A DNA stretch of 33,888 nucleotides from SAR116 cluster bacterium AG-355-O21 (GCA_003280605.1 QCEM01000026.1:1-33888); one strand, 5' to 3'. Shown: positions 18,870-32,936, counted from the first letter of the stretch. Notes: generated by a model from the sequence alone, not told the origin. Program-made: numbers and translations.

Positions 18870-19017
18870 GCGGAGATTTGAGAGAATTTTGATCGTGTAA
18901 AAAATACCAATAACAGCTTTTTATATCATTTTATGGGGGTTTTTTATTGGAATGTTTCAATATCCCCACATCATACCTGTATTGGACGGCACGACATCTT
19001 CACTCCCCGGATGTTTT

Positions 19018-19050
19018 GAAAAGAAAAGGGTGCAGCCGGCGGCTGCACCC
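19018..19050 (-). terminator. Rho-independent terminator after rpoC
   Basis: A perfect 10-bp stem (GGGTGCAGCC at 19028-19037, GGCTGCACCC at 19041-19050) has a 3-nt loop and is followed on the minus strand by UUUUCUUUUC. It begins 26 bp past the rpoC stop and ends the rplJL-rpoBC transcription unit, ahead of the str promoter. Confidence 0.92.
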
Positions 19051-19076
19051 TCGATTCTGTCGTCCTGCAAAGCGTC

Positions 19077-23264
<4,188 letters not shown>

Positions 23265-23391
23265 CTATCTCCTCCGCTATCGGCGGGTGATGCAATGCGG
23301 CGTCAAAGCCGACGCTGCACTGCCGTCACCATCAACACCAGACACTGTTTGCAGCGACCTGGCGACACTGACCATAAGCTTGGTCATGCGA

Positions 23392-26300
23392 TCAAAAATC
23401 CCGTTGCTGAAGTTCAATGCTGAGGCCAAGCGAGCGCAGCTCTTTGACCAAGACATTGAACGATTCTGGAATACCGGCCTCGAAGTTATCATCACCACGG
23501 ACGATCGCTTCATAGACTTTGGTTCGGCCGGAAACGTCATCGGATTTAACCGTCAACATTTCTTGCAAGGTATAGGCCGCACCGTAGGCTTCCAACGCCC
23601 ACACTTCCATTTCCCCAAAGCGCTGACCACCAAACTGGGCTTTACCGCCCAATGGCTGTTGGGTGACCAAGCTGTATGGACCGATGGAGCGAGCATGAAT
23701 CTTATCATCCACCAGATGATGCAGCTTCAGCATGTAGATATAGCCAACTGTGACCTTGTGATCGAAGGTCTCGCCTGTCCGGCCGTCAACCAGGGTCACC
23801 TGACCCGAGGATTGCAAACCAGCATTGCCAAGCATGGCATTAATGTCTTCTTCGCGGGCACCGTCAAACACCGGTGTGCCCATCGGCACGCCTTTGCGCA
23901 GGTTACCGGCAAGCTCGTTAATTTCACGATCTTCCAGCGGCGCGATCTCTTTGGCGTATTGTGCCGGATCATAGATGCCTTCGAGCCAATTCTTGATCTC
24001 GCCCGCACCATTGTTCTTACCGATGCTTTCCAACATCTGCGACACTTGCCGGCCAAGACCATGCGAGGCCCACCCCAGATGGGTTTCCAGAATTTGCCCA
24101 ACGTTCATCCGCGAGGGCACGCCCAGCGGGTTCAGAACGATGTCCACAGGAGCCCCATCTTCCAAATACGGCATGTCTTCCATTGGGTTAATCTTTGAGA
24201 TCACCCCTTTGTTACCATGCCGGCCGGCCATTTTATCACCAGGTTGCAGCTTCCGCTTCACGGCAACAAAAACCTTCACCATCTTCATCACGCCCGGCGG
24301 CAATTCATCACCGCGCTGCAGCTTGTCGACTTTATTGTCAAAACGCGCCTGCAGCTCATTGATCGAATTATCAAATTGCCCCTTCAGACCTTCCAAATAG
24401 TCCATCGCAGCGTCATCATCGACGACGAATTGACGCCACTGCCCGGCGCTGTATTCAGCCAACACCTCAGCGGTAATTTCAACCGGACCTTTCAAGCCTT
24501 TTGGACCCGAGGTCGCGGTTTTACCCACCAACAGTTCTTTCATCCGGCTGAAGAAGCCGCGCTCCAGGATCGCCCGCTCATCGTCACGGTCTTTTGCCAA
24601 GCGTTCGATTTCACCGCGCTCAATGGCTTGCGCCCGCTCATCTTTATCAACGCCGCGGCGCGAGAACACCCGCACCTCGACAACGGTCCCGGAACCACCT
24701 GGCGGCAGTTTCAACGAGGTGTCACGGACATCAGAGGCTTTTTCACCAAAGATCGCCCGCAGCAATTTTTCTTCCGGCGTCATCGGCGACTCACCTTTCG
24801 GGGTCACTTTACCGACAAGAATATCGCCTGAATTCACCTCGGCACCGATGTAGACAATCCCTGCCTCATCCAAGTTTTTGAGGGATTCTTCACCGACGTT
24901 TGGAATGTCGCGGGTGATTTCTTCCTGCCCCAGTTTGGTATCCCGGGCCATGATCTCAAACTCCTCGATATGGATCGAGGTGAAGACATCATCTCGCACA
25001 ATACGCTCGGAGATGAGGATTGAATCTTCGAAGTTATAACCGTTCCACGGCATGAACGCGACCAGCACGTTACGGCCAAGGGCCAGCTCACCAAGCTCTG
25101 TCGATGGACCGTCGGCAATGATATCGCCGGCTTGCACACGATCACCAACTTTCACCAATGGCCGTTGGTTGATGCAGGTGTTTTGATTGGAACGCTGGAA
25201 TTTAAGCAATGTGTAGATGTCCACATTGGAATCGGTACTTTCCGTTTGCTCCAACACCCGAATAACAATCCGGGTTGCATCCACCTGATCGATCACGCCG
25301 CCGCGACGGGCAGCGATAGCAACCCCTGAATCGCGGGCCACACGGGCTTCCATGCCGGTGCCAACCAATGGTGCCTCGGCTTGGATCAACGGCACCGCTT
25401 GGCGTTGCATGTTCGACCCCATCAAGGCCCGGTTGGCGTCGTCATTTTCCAAGAAAGGAATCAACGCCGCTGCCACCGAGACCAATTGTTTTGGCGACAC
25501 GTCGATCAGATCGATTTCATCCGGCCGGGTCAGCAAAATTTCACCCTGGCGGCGAACCGGCACAAGTTCTTCGACAAATTGGCCGTTGCCGTCAAGCTGC
25601 GCATTGGCCTGGGCGATGGTGTATTTGCCCTCCTCCATGGCCGAAATATAGCGAACCTCATCCGTCACCTTGGCGTCCTCGACAACCCGATAGGGGGTCT
25701 CGATGAAGCCGTATTGATTGACCCGTGCAAAAGTGGCCAAAGAGTTGATCAGACCAATGTTTGGCCCTTCAGGTGTTTCAATCGGGCAGATACGGCCGTA
25801 ATGGGTGGGATGCACATCGCGCACCTCAAAGCCGGCGCGCTCACGGGTTAAGCCGCCTGGGCCAAGCGCCGACAAACGCCGTTTATGGGTAATTTCAGAT
25901 AATGGATTGGTTTGATCCATGAACTGCGACAACTGCGATGATCCGAAGAACTCGCGGACTGCCGCCGCCGCCGGCTTGGCGTTGATCAAATCATGCGGCA
26001 TCACGGTGTCAATCTCGACCGAGCTCATCCGCTCTTTAATGGCCCGTTCCATGCGCAGCAAACCAACCCGATATTGGTTTTCCATCAACTCACCAACCGA
26101 GCGCACCCGGCGGTTACCAAGATGGTCAATATCGTCAATCTCGCCGCGACCGTCTTTTAGGTTCACCAGAACCTTGAGAATCTCCAGAATGTCTTCTTTG
26201 CGCAGGATGCGCAGCTGATCATCGGTTTCCTGGTTCAAACGGGCGTTCATTTTAACCCGCCCAACCGCCGATAAATCATAGCGTTCGGAATCGAAGAACA

Positions 26301-27573
26301 AGCCGTTGAACAGCGTTTCCGCCGTCTCCAAGGTTGGCGGCTCACCCGGGCGCATGACCCGGTAAATGTCCACCAGGGCATCTTCCCGTGAGGCATTTTT
26401 GTCCAATGCCAAGGTGTTCCGGATGTAGGCCCCAACATTGACATGATCGATCGCCAGCAGCGGCAATTCATTCACTTCAGCTTCTTGCAACTTCTCCAGC
26501 AGCTCTTCGGTGATCTCATCGCCTGCTTCGGCCAGCACCAAGCCGCTATCTAAATTAACAATATCAGCACCGACATATTCACTTAAAAGCTCATCATTGC
26601 TGATGAAAATGTCTGTCGTGCCTGCTTCGGTGATCCGCCGCAGCGCGCGGGCCGTCATTTTGTCACCAATATCGGCCACTTGTTCGCCGGAAGCGGCATC
26701 AACCAATGGATTGATCAACTTCTGGCCTTTCAGACGGTCGCCATCAAGGGGCACCCGCCAGCCTTCACCTTGCCGGTGATAAGTGGTGGTTTCATAGAAA
26801 TGGTGCAGGATGTTTTCCGCACTCATGCCATAAATCTGCTCACGCTGCGGGTCATCGCCTTCAGCATCGCATTTTGCCAAATAAGCGGCGGCATCGTCTG
26901 ACATCAACGCCAAAAGCAGGGTCGTGCACGGCAGTTTACGGCGACGGTCGATGCGGACGTAGAGAATATCTTTTGCATCGAACTCAAAGTCCAGCCAGGA
27001 GCCGCGATAGGGAATCACGCGGGCGGCAAAGAGGAATTTACCCGAGGCATGGGTTTTGCCTTTGTCATGATCAAAGAACACACCTGGCGACCGGTGCATC
27101 TGCGAAACGATGACACGCTCGGTGCCATTGACCACAAAGGTGCCGTTTTTTGTCATGAGCGGCATATCGCCCATGTAAACGTCCTGCTCTTTAATGTCGC
27201 GGATCGACTTCGAGCCGGTTTCCTCCTCAATATCCCAAACCACCAATCGCAAGGTCACCTTCAGCGGCGCCGCAAAGGTCAGGCCACGTTGTTGGCATTC
27301 CTCAACGTCATATTTTGGGGTTTCCAACTCATAGCTGACAAATTCCAGCATCGAGCGCTCGGAAAAGTCACGGATCGGGAAAACAGATTTGAAGACAGCC
27401 TGCAAGCCCACATCCTGACGGTCCGCAGCGGCAACACCGATTTGCAGAAAAAAGTCATAGGAGCTCTTCTGAACCTCGATCAGATTCGGCATTGGCGCAA
27501 CTTCATTAATGCGCCCAAAATCGCGCCTGACGCGCTTCCGACTAGTAAACGAGGGAACCATAGACGTCGCCAT
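23392..27573 (-). CDS. rpoB: DNA-directed RNA polymerase subunit beta
   Basis: The beta subunit forms one side of the RNA polymerase cleft. The rifampicin pocket reads [20 protein letters not shown] then [13 protein letters not shown]. Asp553, His and Ser at the main resistance positions are wild type; Thr555 replaces the Asn518 of E. coli, a substitution I recall as normal in alphaproteobacteria. Further motifs are [51 protein letters not shown] and [20 protein letters not shown]. Three start codons occur in a row: TTG 27579, ATG 27576 and ATG 27573. AGAGGA lies 6 nt before the last, so I use 27573 (1,393 residues, [20 protein letters not shown]). Confidence 0.98.
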   Translation of the reverse strand: MATSMVPSFTSRKRVRRDFGRINEVAPMPNLIEVQKSSYDFFLQIGVAAADRQDVGLQAVFKSVFPIRDFSERSMLEFVSYELETPKYDVEECQQRGLTFAAPLKVTLRLVVWDIEEETGSKSIRDIKEQDVYMGDMPLMTKNGTFVVNGTERVIVSQMHRSPGVFFDHDKGKTHASGKFLFAARVIPYRGSWLDFEFDAKDILYVRIDRRRKLPCTTLLLALMSDDAAAYLAKCDAEGDDPQREQIYGMSAENILHHFYETTTYHRQGEGWRVPLDGDRLKGQKLINPLVDAASGEQVADIGDKMTARALRRITEAGTTDIFISNDELLSEYVGADIVNLDSGLVLAEAGDEITEELLEKLQEAEVNELPLLAIDHVNVGAYIRNTLALDKNASREDALVDIYRVMRPGEPPTLETAETLFNGLFFDSERYDLSAVGRVKMNARLNQETDDQLRILRKEDILEILKVLVNLKDGRGEIDDIDHLGNRRVRSVGELMENQYRVGLLRMERAIKERMSSVEIDTVMPHDLINAKPAAAAVREFFGSSQLSQFMDQTNPLSEITHKRRLSALGPGGLTRERAGFEVRDVHPTHYGRICPIETPEGPNIGLINSLATFARVNQYGFIETPYRVVEDAKVTDEVRYISAMEEGKYTIAQANAQLDGNGQFVEELVPVRRQGEILLTRPDEIDLIDVSPKQLVSVAAALIPFLENDDANRALMGSNMQRQAVPLIQAEAPLVGTGMEARVARDSGVAIAARRGGVIDQVDATRIVIRVLEQTESTDSNVDIYTLLKFQRSNQNTCINQRPLVKVGDRVQAGDIIADGPSTELGELALGRNVLVAFMPWNGYNFEDSILISERIVRDDVFTSIHIEEFEIMARDTKLGQEEITRDIPNVGEESLKNLDEAGIVYIGAEVNSGDILVGKVTPKGESPMTPEEKLLRAIFGEKASDVRDTSLKLPPGGSGTVVEVRVFSRRGVDKDERAQAIERGEIERLAKDRDDERAILERGFFSRMKELLVGKTATSGPKGLKGPVEITAEVLAEYSAGQWRQFVVDDDAAMDYLEGLKGQFDNSINELQARFDNKVDKLQRGDELPPGVMKMVKVFVAVKRKLQPGDKMAGRHGNKGVISKINPMEDMPYLEDGAPVDIVLNPLGVPSRMNVGQILETHLGWASHGLGRQVSQMLESIGKNNGAGEIKNWLEGIYDPAQYAKEIAPLEDREINELAGNLRKGVPMGTPVFDGAREEDINAMLGNAGLQSSGQVTLVDGRTGETFDHKVTVGYIYMLKLHHLVDDKIHARSIGPYSLVTQQPLGGKAQFGGQRFGEMEVWALEAYGAAYTLQEMLTVKSDDVSGRTKVYEAIVRGDDNFEAGIPESFNVLVKELRSLGLSIELQQRDF

Positions 27574-27576
27574 CAT

Positions 27577-27796
27577 CAATCCTCTTCGACCACAGGGCCG
27601 GCGACAACATTATCACCGGCCACAATCACCCACAGTACCGGTCGGCACTGCCATAAACGGTCTTAGCGCAGGCCCCGCAAGGAACCCGCGCCAACTTCTG
27701 GTATCACTTTAGCGCCCTGCACCAAAGCAACCAAACCGCCATCCGAGGCCATGGCAGACGCCACGGCCAAGGTCATCATTCAGCATTCGTCAATGC
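27577..27796 (-). promoter_or_regulatory. rplL-rpoB spacer with several hairpins
   Basis: This 220-bp non-coding gap contains three inverted repeats. One (AGCATT 27782-27787, AATGCT 27792-27797) touches the rplL stop. A strong 9-bp stem with one G-U pair (27747-27755 with 27760-27768, 4-nt loop) follows. A third (GGCCGG 27596-27601, CCGGCC 27616-27621) lies close to the rpoB ribosome binding site. None has a U-run. In E. coli this gap holds an attenuator and an RNase III site that set the ratio of L7/L12 to RNA polymerase; an equivalent role here is inferred from position. Confidence 0.5.
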
Positions 27797-28168
27797 TTAC
27801 TTCAATTCCACTGACGCGCCAACTTCTTCGAGCTTTTTCTTCAGCTCTTCGGCTTCGTCTTTGCCGACGCCTTCTTTCACAGCCTTCGGCGCACTTTCAA
27901 CCAAGTCTTTGGCTTCTTTCAGGCCCAGACCGGTGATTGCGCGAACTTCTTTAATGACGTTGATTTTCTTCTCACCGGCAGCGGCCAGAACAACATCAAA
28001 GGAGTCTTTTTCTTCCGCAGCAGGAGCCGCAGCGCCGCCAACAGCGGCAACGGCGACAGGCGCTGCTGCCGAGACACCCCATTTTTCTTCAAGCATGGTT
28101 GACAGCTCAGCCGCTTCAAGGACGGTCAGCTCTGACAACTGCTCAACAATTTTCTCTAAATCAGCCAT
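27797..28168 (-). CDS. rplL: 50S ribosomal protein bL12 (L7/L12)
   Basis: The 123-residue bL12 is the multi-copy stalk protein that recruits translational GTPases. The N-terminal dimerisation domain (1 to about 30, [20 protein letters not shown]) binds bL10. A flexible Ala-, Pro- and Gly-rich hinge covers about 34-54. The C-terminal domain (about 55-123) contains [20 protein letters not shown], then [16 protein letters not shown], the factor-binding surface. The ATG at 28168 has a strong AGGAGAG. It follows rplJ by 66 bp. Confidence 0.98.
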   Translation of the reverse strand: MADLEKIVEQLSELTVLEAAELSTMLEEKWGVSAAAPVAVAAVGGAAAPAAEEKDSFDVVLAAAGEKKINVIKEVRAITGLGLKEAKDLVESAPKAVKEGVGKDEAEELKKKLEEVGASVELK

Positions 28169-28234
28169 CTTTATTCTCTCCTAAACTTAAACTTCAACAT
28201 GACGCGGGGCTGCACCCTCGCGCCTTGACAAGAC

Positions 28235-28747
28235 TCACTCCGATTGGCTCGCGTGGGCACTGAACACCCGCGCCAATTGCCCAGCCGGTGCCTGCAAAAC
28301 GCCAGCAATCTTGGTTGCTGGTGCATTGACCAAACCGACTATTTTACCGCGCAGTTCATCCAATGACGGCAGTGACGCCAACGCCTTAACAGCGGCGGCA
28401 TCCAGCATTTTGTCACCAAGGGCACCCCCGATGACCGTTAGCTTGTCGTTACCATCGGCGAACTTTACGGCAACCTTCGCGGCCGCCACCGGATCTTCCG
28501 ACGTTGCGATTGCTGTCGGTCCGGTGAACTGTTCCACAAGGGCTTCGTATTGCGTGCCTTGCAAAGCGCGACGAGCGAGCCGATTTTTCGTGACTTTATA
28601 CCGGGCGCCGACTTCACGCATTTGCCGCCGAAGATCTTCGGTTTCAGCGACTGTTAGACCTGATTGTTGGGTGACGACAACAACGCCGGCCCCCGTGAAG
28701 GTCTCGTGAAGAACGTCGACCAGATCAGCCTTTTGAGTTCGGTCCAC
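28235..28747 (-). CDS. rplJ: 50S ribosomal protein uL10
   Basis: The 170-residue uL10 anchors the L12 dimers to the ribosomal stalk base. MDRTQKADLVDVLHETFTGA and RRQMREVGARYKVTKNRLAR identify the rRNA-binding N-terminal domain (to about residue 130); the C-terminal helix binding L12 dimers is about 135-170. The start codon is GTG at 28747 with GGAG 7 nt upstream. An ATG a few bases upstream is out of frame. The long structured leader upstream fits autogenous control by the uL10-bL12 complex. Confidence 0.97.
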   Translation of the reverse strand: MDRTQKADLVDVLHETFTGAGVVVVTQQSGLTVAETEDLRRQMREVGARYKVTKNRLARRALQGTQYEALVEQFTGPTAIATSEDPVAAAKVAVKFADGNDKLTVIGGALGDKMLDAAAVKALASLPSLDELRGKIVGLVNAPATKIAGVLQAPAGQLARVFSAHASQSE

Positions 28748-28992
28748 TGATCATCTCCGCTTCGAATTCCCTGCACCAATCCGGTGCCGGGAGGTTGCAC
28801 ACGACGATGTGTATCAACGCATCGTCCGTTCGCCTGTCCGTGAAGCTCAAATAAGGATCCGGCCGATGGCCAAAACCAAATTTGCTCCCCGTCTCAGCGG
28901 GCTGAAATTTTAAGTTCAGATAAACCGAACGCCCGCAGTCTTGGACAGGATGGAGGCTTGCACCTCCGCACCACACTGCAGCACAGTGTGGA
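28748..28992 (-). promoter_or_regulatory. Probable L10 (rplJ) leader
   Basis: The 257-bp gap between rplA and rplJ is rich in inverted repeats. An 8-bp stem, CCACACTG with CAGTGTGG (28971-28978, 28984-28991), lies just after rplA. Next, on the minus strand, GGAGG pairs with CCTCC, followed by CTGTCCAAGACTGCGGGCG, which resembles the bulged bL10-bL12 binding region of known rplJ leaders. A 7-bp stem (GACGATG 28803-28809, CATCGTC 28820-28826) and a 5-bp stem (28773-28787) lie closer to rplJ. The position matches the L10 leader family; the fold itself was not computed. Confidence 0.55.
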
Positions 28993-29004
28993 TCTCATTG
29001 TCGC

Positions 29005-29706
29005 CTATGTCGGCGTGCCGAGATTTGCGACTTCAATCTTTACCCCAGGGCCCTGGGTCGAGCTGACAGACACCCGTTTGATGTAAGTGCCCTTGGCGCC
29101 GGTTGGCTTGGCTTTCTGGATCGCCTCCAAAAAGGCATGGGCATTTTCCGCCAACTGATCGGCGCTGAAGCTGGCCTTACCAATCCCGGCGTGAACGATC
29201 CCGGCTTTTTCGACCCGGAATTCGACCTGCCCGGCTTTAGCGGCTTCGACAGCCCCTTTGACATCCGGGGTAACGGTGCCGAGCTTCGGGTTCGGCATCA
29301 GACCGCGCGGGCCGAGCACCTTGCCCAAGCGACCGACAACCGCCATCATATCGGGAGTTGCAATCACTCGGTCGAAGTCCATCCGGCCGTTTTGGATTTC
29401 CGTCATCAACTCTTCCGCGCCGACAATGTCTGCACCGGCAGCCGTTGCTTCTTCGGCCTTGGCGTCACGGGCGAACACCGCCACCCGGACATCACGACCG
29501 GTGCCATGCGGCAATGCCACAACACCGCGCACCATTTGGTCTGCATGACGCGGGTCAACCCCCAGGTTCATGGCGATTTCGACTGATTCGTCGAATTTTG
29601 CGGTTGCGTTATCCTTAACAATACCAATGGCTTTATCGACACCATATTCGGCATTGCGATCAAAATTTTCATAGCTCTTGCCGAGCCGCTTACCTTTTTG
29701 AGCCAT
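29005..29706 (-). CDS. rplA: 50S ribosomal protein uL1
   Basis: The 233-residue uL1 forms the mobile L1 stalk that handles E-site tRNA, and in many bacteria represses the rplKA message. It begins [20 protein letters not shown] and contains [59 protein letters not shown] and the C-terminal [20 protein letters not shown]. The frame is open further upstream inside rplK, but the ATG at 29706, 2 bp after the rplK stop, gives the family start. Confidence 0.98.
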   Translation of the reverse strand: MAQKGKRLGKSYENFDRNAEYGVDKAIGIVKDNATAKFDESVEIAMNLGVDPRHADQMVRGVVALPHGTGRDVRVAVFARDAKAEEATAAGADIVGAEELMTEIQNGRMDFDRVIATPDMMAVVGRLGKVLGPRGLMPNPKLGTVTPDVKGAVEAAKAGQVEFRVEKAGIVHAGIGKASFSADQLAENAHAFLEAIQKAKPTGAKGTYIKRVSVSSTQGPGVKIEVANLGTPT

Positions 29707-29708
29707 CG

Positions 29709-30137
29709 TTACCCCACCACCTGCAGACCCATAGAGCGGGCCGAGCCACGGATCATTTCGCACGCACCGTCCATATCGACAGCGTTCAGATCGGGCATTT
29801 TCATTTCAGCAATTTCACGAACTTGCGCCTCGGTCACCGACCCGGCAACAGCTTTACCCGGCGTTGCGCCGCCCTTATCCAAGCCTGCCGCTTTCCGCAG
29901 GAAGAAGCTGGCTGGTGGGGTTTTGGTAATAAAGGTGAAGGTGCGATCCGCATAAGCGGTAATCACGACCGGCACCGGCATGCCTTTTTCAAGATTGTCC
30001 GTGGCGGCGTTAAACGCCTTACAAAATTCCATGATATTTAGGCCACGTTGACCCAAAGCCGGGCCGACGGGCGGCGACGGCGTCGCACTTCCCGCCGCGA
30101 TTTGTAACTTGATATAACCTTCGATCTTCTTTGCCAT
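29709..30137 (-). CDS. rplK: 50S ribosomal protein uL11
   Basis: The 142-residue uL11 lies at the GTPase-associated centre with uL10 and is needed for RelA activation by uncharged tRNA. The N-terminal domain (to about 70) has [20 protein letters not shown], then [14 protein letters not shown], the region of the thiopeptide site. The C-terminal domain has [20 protein letters not shown] and ends in [10 protein letters not shown], preceded by IRGS. Length is normal. The ATG at 30137 lies 120 bp after nusG. Confidence 0.98.
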   Translation of the reverse strand: MAKKIEGYIKLQIAAGSATPSPPVGPALGQRGLNIMEFCKAFNAATDNLEKGMPVPVVITAYADRTFTFITKTPPASFFLRKAAGLDKGGATPGKAVAGSVTEAQVREIAEMKMPDLNAVDMDGACEMIRGSARSMGLQVVG

Positions 30138-30211
30138 CTGGCCTTACCTTTCACGCTTGAAGCCGTGGTCCGATCGCCCTAGGGTTTCAGTTTGACCCGC
30201 CACAGAATCAC

Positions 30212-30239
30212 AAAATCGCCGCCATCCGCCGTCTTTCAA
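30212..30239 (-). promoter_or_regulatory. Weak promoter candidate ahead of rplK
   Basis: In the 120-bp nusG-rplK gap the minus strand reads TTGAAA (plus 30234-30239), 16 bp, then GATTTT (plus 30212-30217). The -35 box is good and the -10 box poor. E. coli has a promoter at the same place before rplK, which is the main reason to record it. Confidence 0.3.
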
Positions 30240-30257
30240 AGCCGGTTCTGCGCGACG

Positions 30258-30788
30258 TTACATCTTTTCGACTTGAGAATACTCCAAGTCTACCGGTGTT
30301 GATCGGCCAAAAATTGACACCTCAACAGTTAATCGGCTCTTCTCTTCATTGATGTCCTGCACATAGCCGTTAAACGATGCGAATGGTCCATCACAAACAC
30401 GCACTTGCTCACCAATATCGTAAATAATCGACGATTTCGGCCGCTCGACCCCTTCAGCAACCTGCTGAATTAACCGCTCCGCCTCACGGTTAGAGATCGG
30501 GCTTGGCTTTCCTTTCGGCCCTAAAAAGCCGGTCACTTTTGCATGGTCCTGCACCAGGTGCCAACTTTGATCGGTCAGTTCCATTTTCACCAGCACATAA
30601 CCCGGGAAGAATTTTCGCTCCGCGTTCACCTTTGCGCCACGTCGAACCTCGACGACTTCTTCGGTGGGAACCAGCACTTCTTCAACCAAGTCGGTCAGAC
30701 CGTGGCTTTCGGCCTGCTCCTCAATTGCCTGCTTTACCCGCTTCTCAAAGCCAGAGTGGACATGGGCAACATACCATTGCTTCGACAT
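30258..30788 (-). CDS. nusG: Transcription termination/antitermination factor NusG
   Basis: NusG binds the RNA polymerase clamp, modulates pausing and links polymerase to Rho or to ribosomal uS10. The 176-residue protein has an N-terminal NGN domain (about 1-115) with [40 protein letters not shown] and [15 protein letters not shown]. The C-terminal KOW domain (about 122-176) contains [20 protein letters not shown] and ends with YSQVEKM. The ATG lies 2 bp after the secE stop, so translation is coupled. Its partner uS10 is encoded by rpsJ in the same window. Confidence 0.98.
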   Translation of the reverse strand: MSKQWYVAHVHSGFEKRVKQAIEEQAESHGLTDLVEEVLVPTEEVVEVRRGAKVNAERKFFPGYVLVKMELTDQSWHLVQDHAKVTGFLGPKGKPSPISNREAERLIQQVAEGVERPKSSIIYDIGEQVRVCDGPFASFNGYVQDINEEKSRLTVEVSIFGRSTPVDLEYSQVEKM

Positions 30789-30790
30789 CG

Positions 30791-30988
30791 TTAGCCCCCC
30801 AACCCAAGGATCATCTGCACGCCAGACGACAGCAGTAAATCGACCAAAAAGAAAAAGATCGCCGCCAAAAACACCATCACGAATACCATGCCGGTCGCCG
30901 TCGCCGTTTCCCGACGGGTTGCCCAGGTAACTCGCGATACTTCCTGGCGGACCTGACGCACAAACTCAGCTGGGCTGTTTTTGGCCAT
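30791..30988 (-). CDS. secE: Protein translocase subunit SecE
   Basis: This 65-residue protein is the short, single-span form of SecE, which clamps SecY in the inner membrane. [20 protein letters not shown] forms the amphipathic surface helix with the conserved VTW (about 21-23). One membrane span follows (about 35-60, [20 protein letters not shown]). An in-frame TTG two codons upstream is possible, but the ATG at 30988 gives the usual N-terminus, with GAGG 10 nt upstream. The pair secE-nusG is conserved across bacteria. Confidence 0.96.
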   Translation of the reverse strand: MAKNSPAEFVRQVRQEVSRVTWATRRETATATGMVFVMVFLAAIFFFLVDLLLSSGVQMILGLGG

Positions 30989-31079
30989 TTTCAACCAACC
31001 TCTTCAAATGCCTGATCGGCCGCGACGAACCTGGTAAATATCATTCTTTACCTGGCCGCACGACCGACACCTATTGTCT

Positions 31080-31155
31080 TGGCAGGAGTGGAGGGAATCG
31101 AACCCGCAACCTCCGGTTTTGGAGACCGGCGCTCTGCCAATTGAGCTACACTCCT
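31080..31155 (-). tRNA. tRNA-Trp (anticodon CCA)
   Basis: The 76-nt cloverleaf is complete. The acceptor AGGAGTG pairs with CACTCCT, the discriminator is G and the 3' CCA is encoded. The anticodon loop CTCCAAA places CCA at 31122-31120, and the T-arm carries GGTTCGATTCC. It lies between tuf copy 2 and secE, the usual position in alphaproteobacteria, and is probably cut from the tuf-secE transcript. Confidence 0.97.
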
Positions 31156-31210
31156 TCAGCCCGCTCAATAACCTTGAATGGGCGTCTATATCATACTCGT
31201 AGCAGCAGTG

Positions 31211-32401
31211 TTACTCGATAATGCTGGCAACAACGCCGGCACCGACGGTGCGACCACCTTCACGAATAGCAAACCGCAGACCTTCGTCCATGGCGATCGG
31301 TGCAATCAGCTCGACTTTCATCGAGATGTTGTCACCCGGCATCACCATTTCGGTGCCGTCCGGCAATTCAACCATGCCTGTCACATCCGTCGTCCGGAAG
31401 TAGAACTGTGGCCGATAGTTGGAGAAGAACGGTGTGTGACGGCCGCCTTCTTCCTTGGTCAAAATATATGCCTCACAGGCAAACTTCGTATGCGGCGTGA
31501 CCGAGCCGACATGCGCCAGAACCTGGCCACGCTCAACATCCTCACGGCCAACACCACGCAGCAGGCAGCCAACGTTATCGCCAGCTTCACCTTGATCCAG
31601 CAACTTGCGGAACATCTCAACACCGGTAACCGTCGTCTTGGTGGTCTCGCGGATGCCGATAATCTCAACTTCCTCACCAACCTTGACGATACCTTGCTCA
31701 ACACGCCCGGTCACAACCGTGCCCCGACCCGAAATCGAGAAAACATCTTCAACCGGCATCAAAAATGGCCGATCCTTCGGACGCTCAGGTTGCGGAATAT
31801 ACTCATCAACCGCCGCCATCAGCTCAAGAACCGTGTCTCTGCCGATGCTTGCATCGCTGTCTTCGAGAACCGCCAAAGCCGAGCCTTTCACGATCGGGAT
31901 ATCGTCACCCGGGAAATCATAGCTCGACAACAGCTCGCGAACCTCAAGCTCAACAAGCTCCAAAAGCTCCTCATCGTCAACCTGATCAACCTTGTTCAGG
32001 TAAACAACCAGCGCCGGAACACCAACCTGGCGGGCCAACAAAATGTGCTCGCGGGTTTGTGGCATCGGCCCATCGGCCGCCGACACAACCAAAATCGCGC
32101 CATCCATCTGCGCCGCACCGGTGATCATGTTCTTCACATAATCGGCGTGGCCAGGGCAATCCACATGCGCGTAGTGACGGTTGCCCGTCTCATACTCAAC
32201 ATGCGCCGTCGAAATCGTGATCCCACGAGCTTTTTCTTCCGGCGCTTTGTCAATCGCGTCATAAGCCTGGAACTCAGCGCCGCCGGCTTCAGCCAAAACC
32301 TTCGTGATCGCCGCCGTCAAAGACGTCTTGCCATGGTCAACGTGACCAATCGTGCCGATGTTACAATGCGGCTTATTACGCTCAAACTTCTCTTTCGCCA
32401 T
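31211..32401 (-). CDS. tuf: Elongation factor Tu, copy 2
   Basis: This second EF-Tu gene encodes the same 396 residues as the copy at 14438-15628, with GHVDHGKTS at 19-27, DCPGH at 81-85 and NKVD at 136-139. I found no base difference between the two coding regions. The ATG at 32401 follows the same GGGAAG-type ribosome binding site, with one base changed in the leader. It is embedded between tRNA-Gly and tRNA-Trp, which recalls the tRNA-tufB arrangement of E. coli. No terminator follows, so it is likely co-transcribed with tRNA-Trp and secE-nusG. Confidence 0.98.
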   Translation of the reverse strand: MAKEKFERNKPHCNIGTIGHVDHGKTSLTAAITKVLAEAGGAEFQAYDAIDKAPEEKARGITISTAHVEYETGNRHYAHVDCPGHADYVKNMITGAAQMDGAILVVSAADGPMPQTREHILLARQVGVPALVVYLNKVDQVDDEELLELVELEVRELLSSYDFPGDDIPIVKGSALAVLEDSDASIGRDTVLELMAAVDEYIPQPERPKDRPFLMPVEDVFSISGRGTVVTGRVEQGIVKVGEEVEIIGIRETTKTTVTGVEMFRKLLDQGEAGDNVGCLLRGVGREDVERGQVLAHVGSVTPHTKFACEAYILTKEEGGRHTPFFSNYRPQFYFRTTDVTGMVELPDGTEMVMPGDNISMKVELIAPIAMDEGLRFAIREGGRTVGAGVVASIIE

Positions 32402-32432
32402 CTCGACTTTTCCCTGTTGACCCAGCGCGCAG
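31211..32432 (-). repeat. Long direct repeat, tuf copy 2 with 31 bp of leader
   Basis: This is the partner of the repeat at 14438-15659, with a constant offset of 16,773 bp. The coding parts look identical, and the 31 bp of leader have one mismatch (32409 against 15636). Flanks on both sides are unrelated. Recombination between the two copies could delete or duplicate the 16.8 kb between them. Confidence 0.9.
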
Positions 32433-32504
32433 GACGGCCACAAAATCGGGCCTGGTTCATCGTGTCACGGCAGCCGACCCTGGTATCAGAGCTGCTACCG
32501 CGGT

Positions 32505-32578
32505 TGGAGCGGGTGATGGGAATCGAACCCACACAACCAGCTTGGAAGGCTGGGGCTCTACCGTTGAGCTACACCCGC
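32505..32578 (-). tRNA. tRNA-Gly (anticodon TCC)
   Basis: The 74-nt cloverleaf has acceptor GCGGGTG paired with CACCCGC, discriminator U (T in DNA) and an encoded CCA. The anticodon loop CTTCCAA puts TCC at 32546-32544. D-arm (GCTCAACGGTAGAGC) and T-arm (GGTTCGATTCC) are regular. It is followed 103 bp later by the tuf start codon. Confidence 0.97.
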
Positions 32579-32626
32579 CCAGTACTCTCAAAAGTCCCAC
32601 CCCGGACGGCATTCCGGTTCAGGGGC

Positions 32627-32711
32627 TGGTGGAGGGAGTTGGATTCGAACCAACGTAGGCAATGCCAACGGGTTTACAGCCCGTCCCCTTTAGCCACTCG
32701 GGCATCCCTCC
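32627..32711 (-). tRNA. tRNA-Tyr (anticodon GTA)
   Basis: The 85-nt class II tRNA has a long variable arm. Acceptor GGAGGGA pairs with TCCCTCC, the discriminator is A and CCA is encoded. The loop CTGTAAA puts GTA at 32677-32675. It is the first gene of the tRNA-tuf unit and lies 48 bp ahead of tRNA-Gly. Confidence 0.97.
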
Positions 32712-32737
32712 GCCGCCGCTCGAACAAGCAAACCCAT

Positions 32738-32758
32738 CTCGTGGCACAGGACCACGAG
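32738..32758 (-). promoter_or_regulatory. Perfect inverted repeat ahead of tRNA-Tyr
   Basis: CTCGTGG (32738-32744) and CCACGAG (32752-32758) form a 7-bp stem with a 7-nt loop, between the predicted promoter and the tRNA. No U-run follows. It may help processing of the primary transcript or be incidental. Confidence 0.4.
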
Positions 32759-32781
32759 CCGGTTGCGTTCAAGTGGGCCAC

Positions 32782-32811
32782 GACATAGGAAATTAAGGGG
32801 TTAGTTGTCAA
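32782..32811 (-). promoter_or_regulatory. Promoter of the tRNA-tuf-secE unit
   Basis: The minus strand has a perfect TTGACA (plus 32806-32811), an 18-bp spacer and TATGTC (plus 32782-32787). The start of transcription would lie near 32775, about 65 nt before tRNA-Tyr. The rest of the 225-bp gap (32712-32936) holds the inverted repeat above and the upstream region of rlmB on the other strand. Confidence 0.6.
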
Positions 32812-32936
32812 TCTTAAAAACACTTTCGACGGCGATAAAAACACCGCCCGAACACAGAAACTGAAATAATCGGTGCCGGGAGATTTTCCGCGATCATAGG
32901 ACTGGAGCAATAACACGCTACTTGTTATAAGACGGG

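Noticed and set aside
27574-27579. Earlier rpoB starts (TTG 27579 or ATG 27576)
   Set aside because: The AGAGGA motif is too close to both; it is 6 nt before the ATG at 27573.
31178-32788. A 536-codon plus-strand open frame over tuf copy 2 and the tRNA genes, and a 380-codon one at 14663-15805 over tuf copy 1
   Set aside because: Both are antisense to tuf. The shared part is the same because the tuf copies are the same. Strong codon bias in EF-Tu genes keeps the opposite frame open, and the longer frame runs through two tRNAs.
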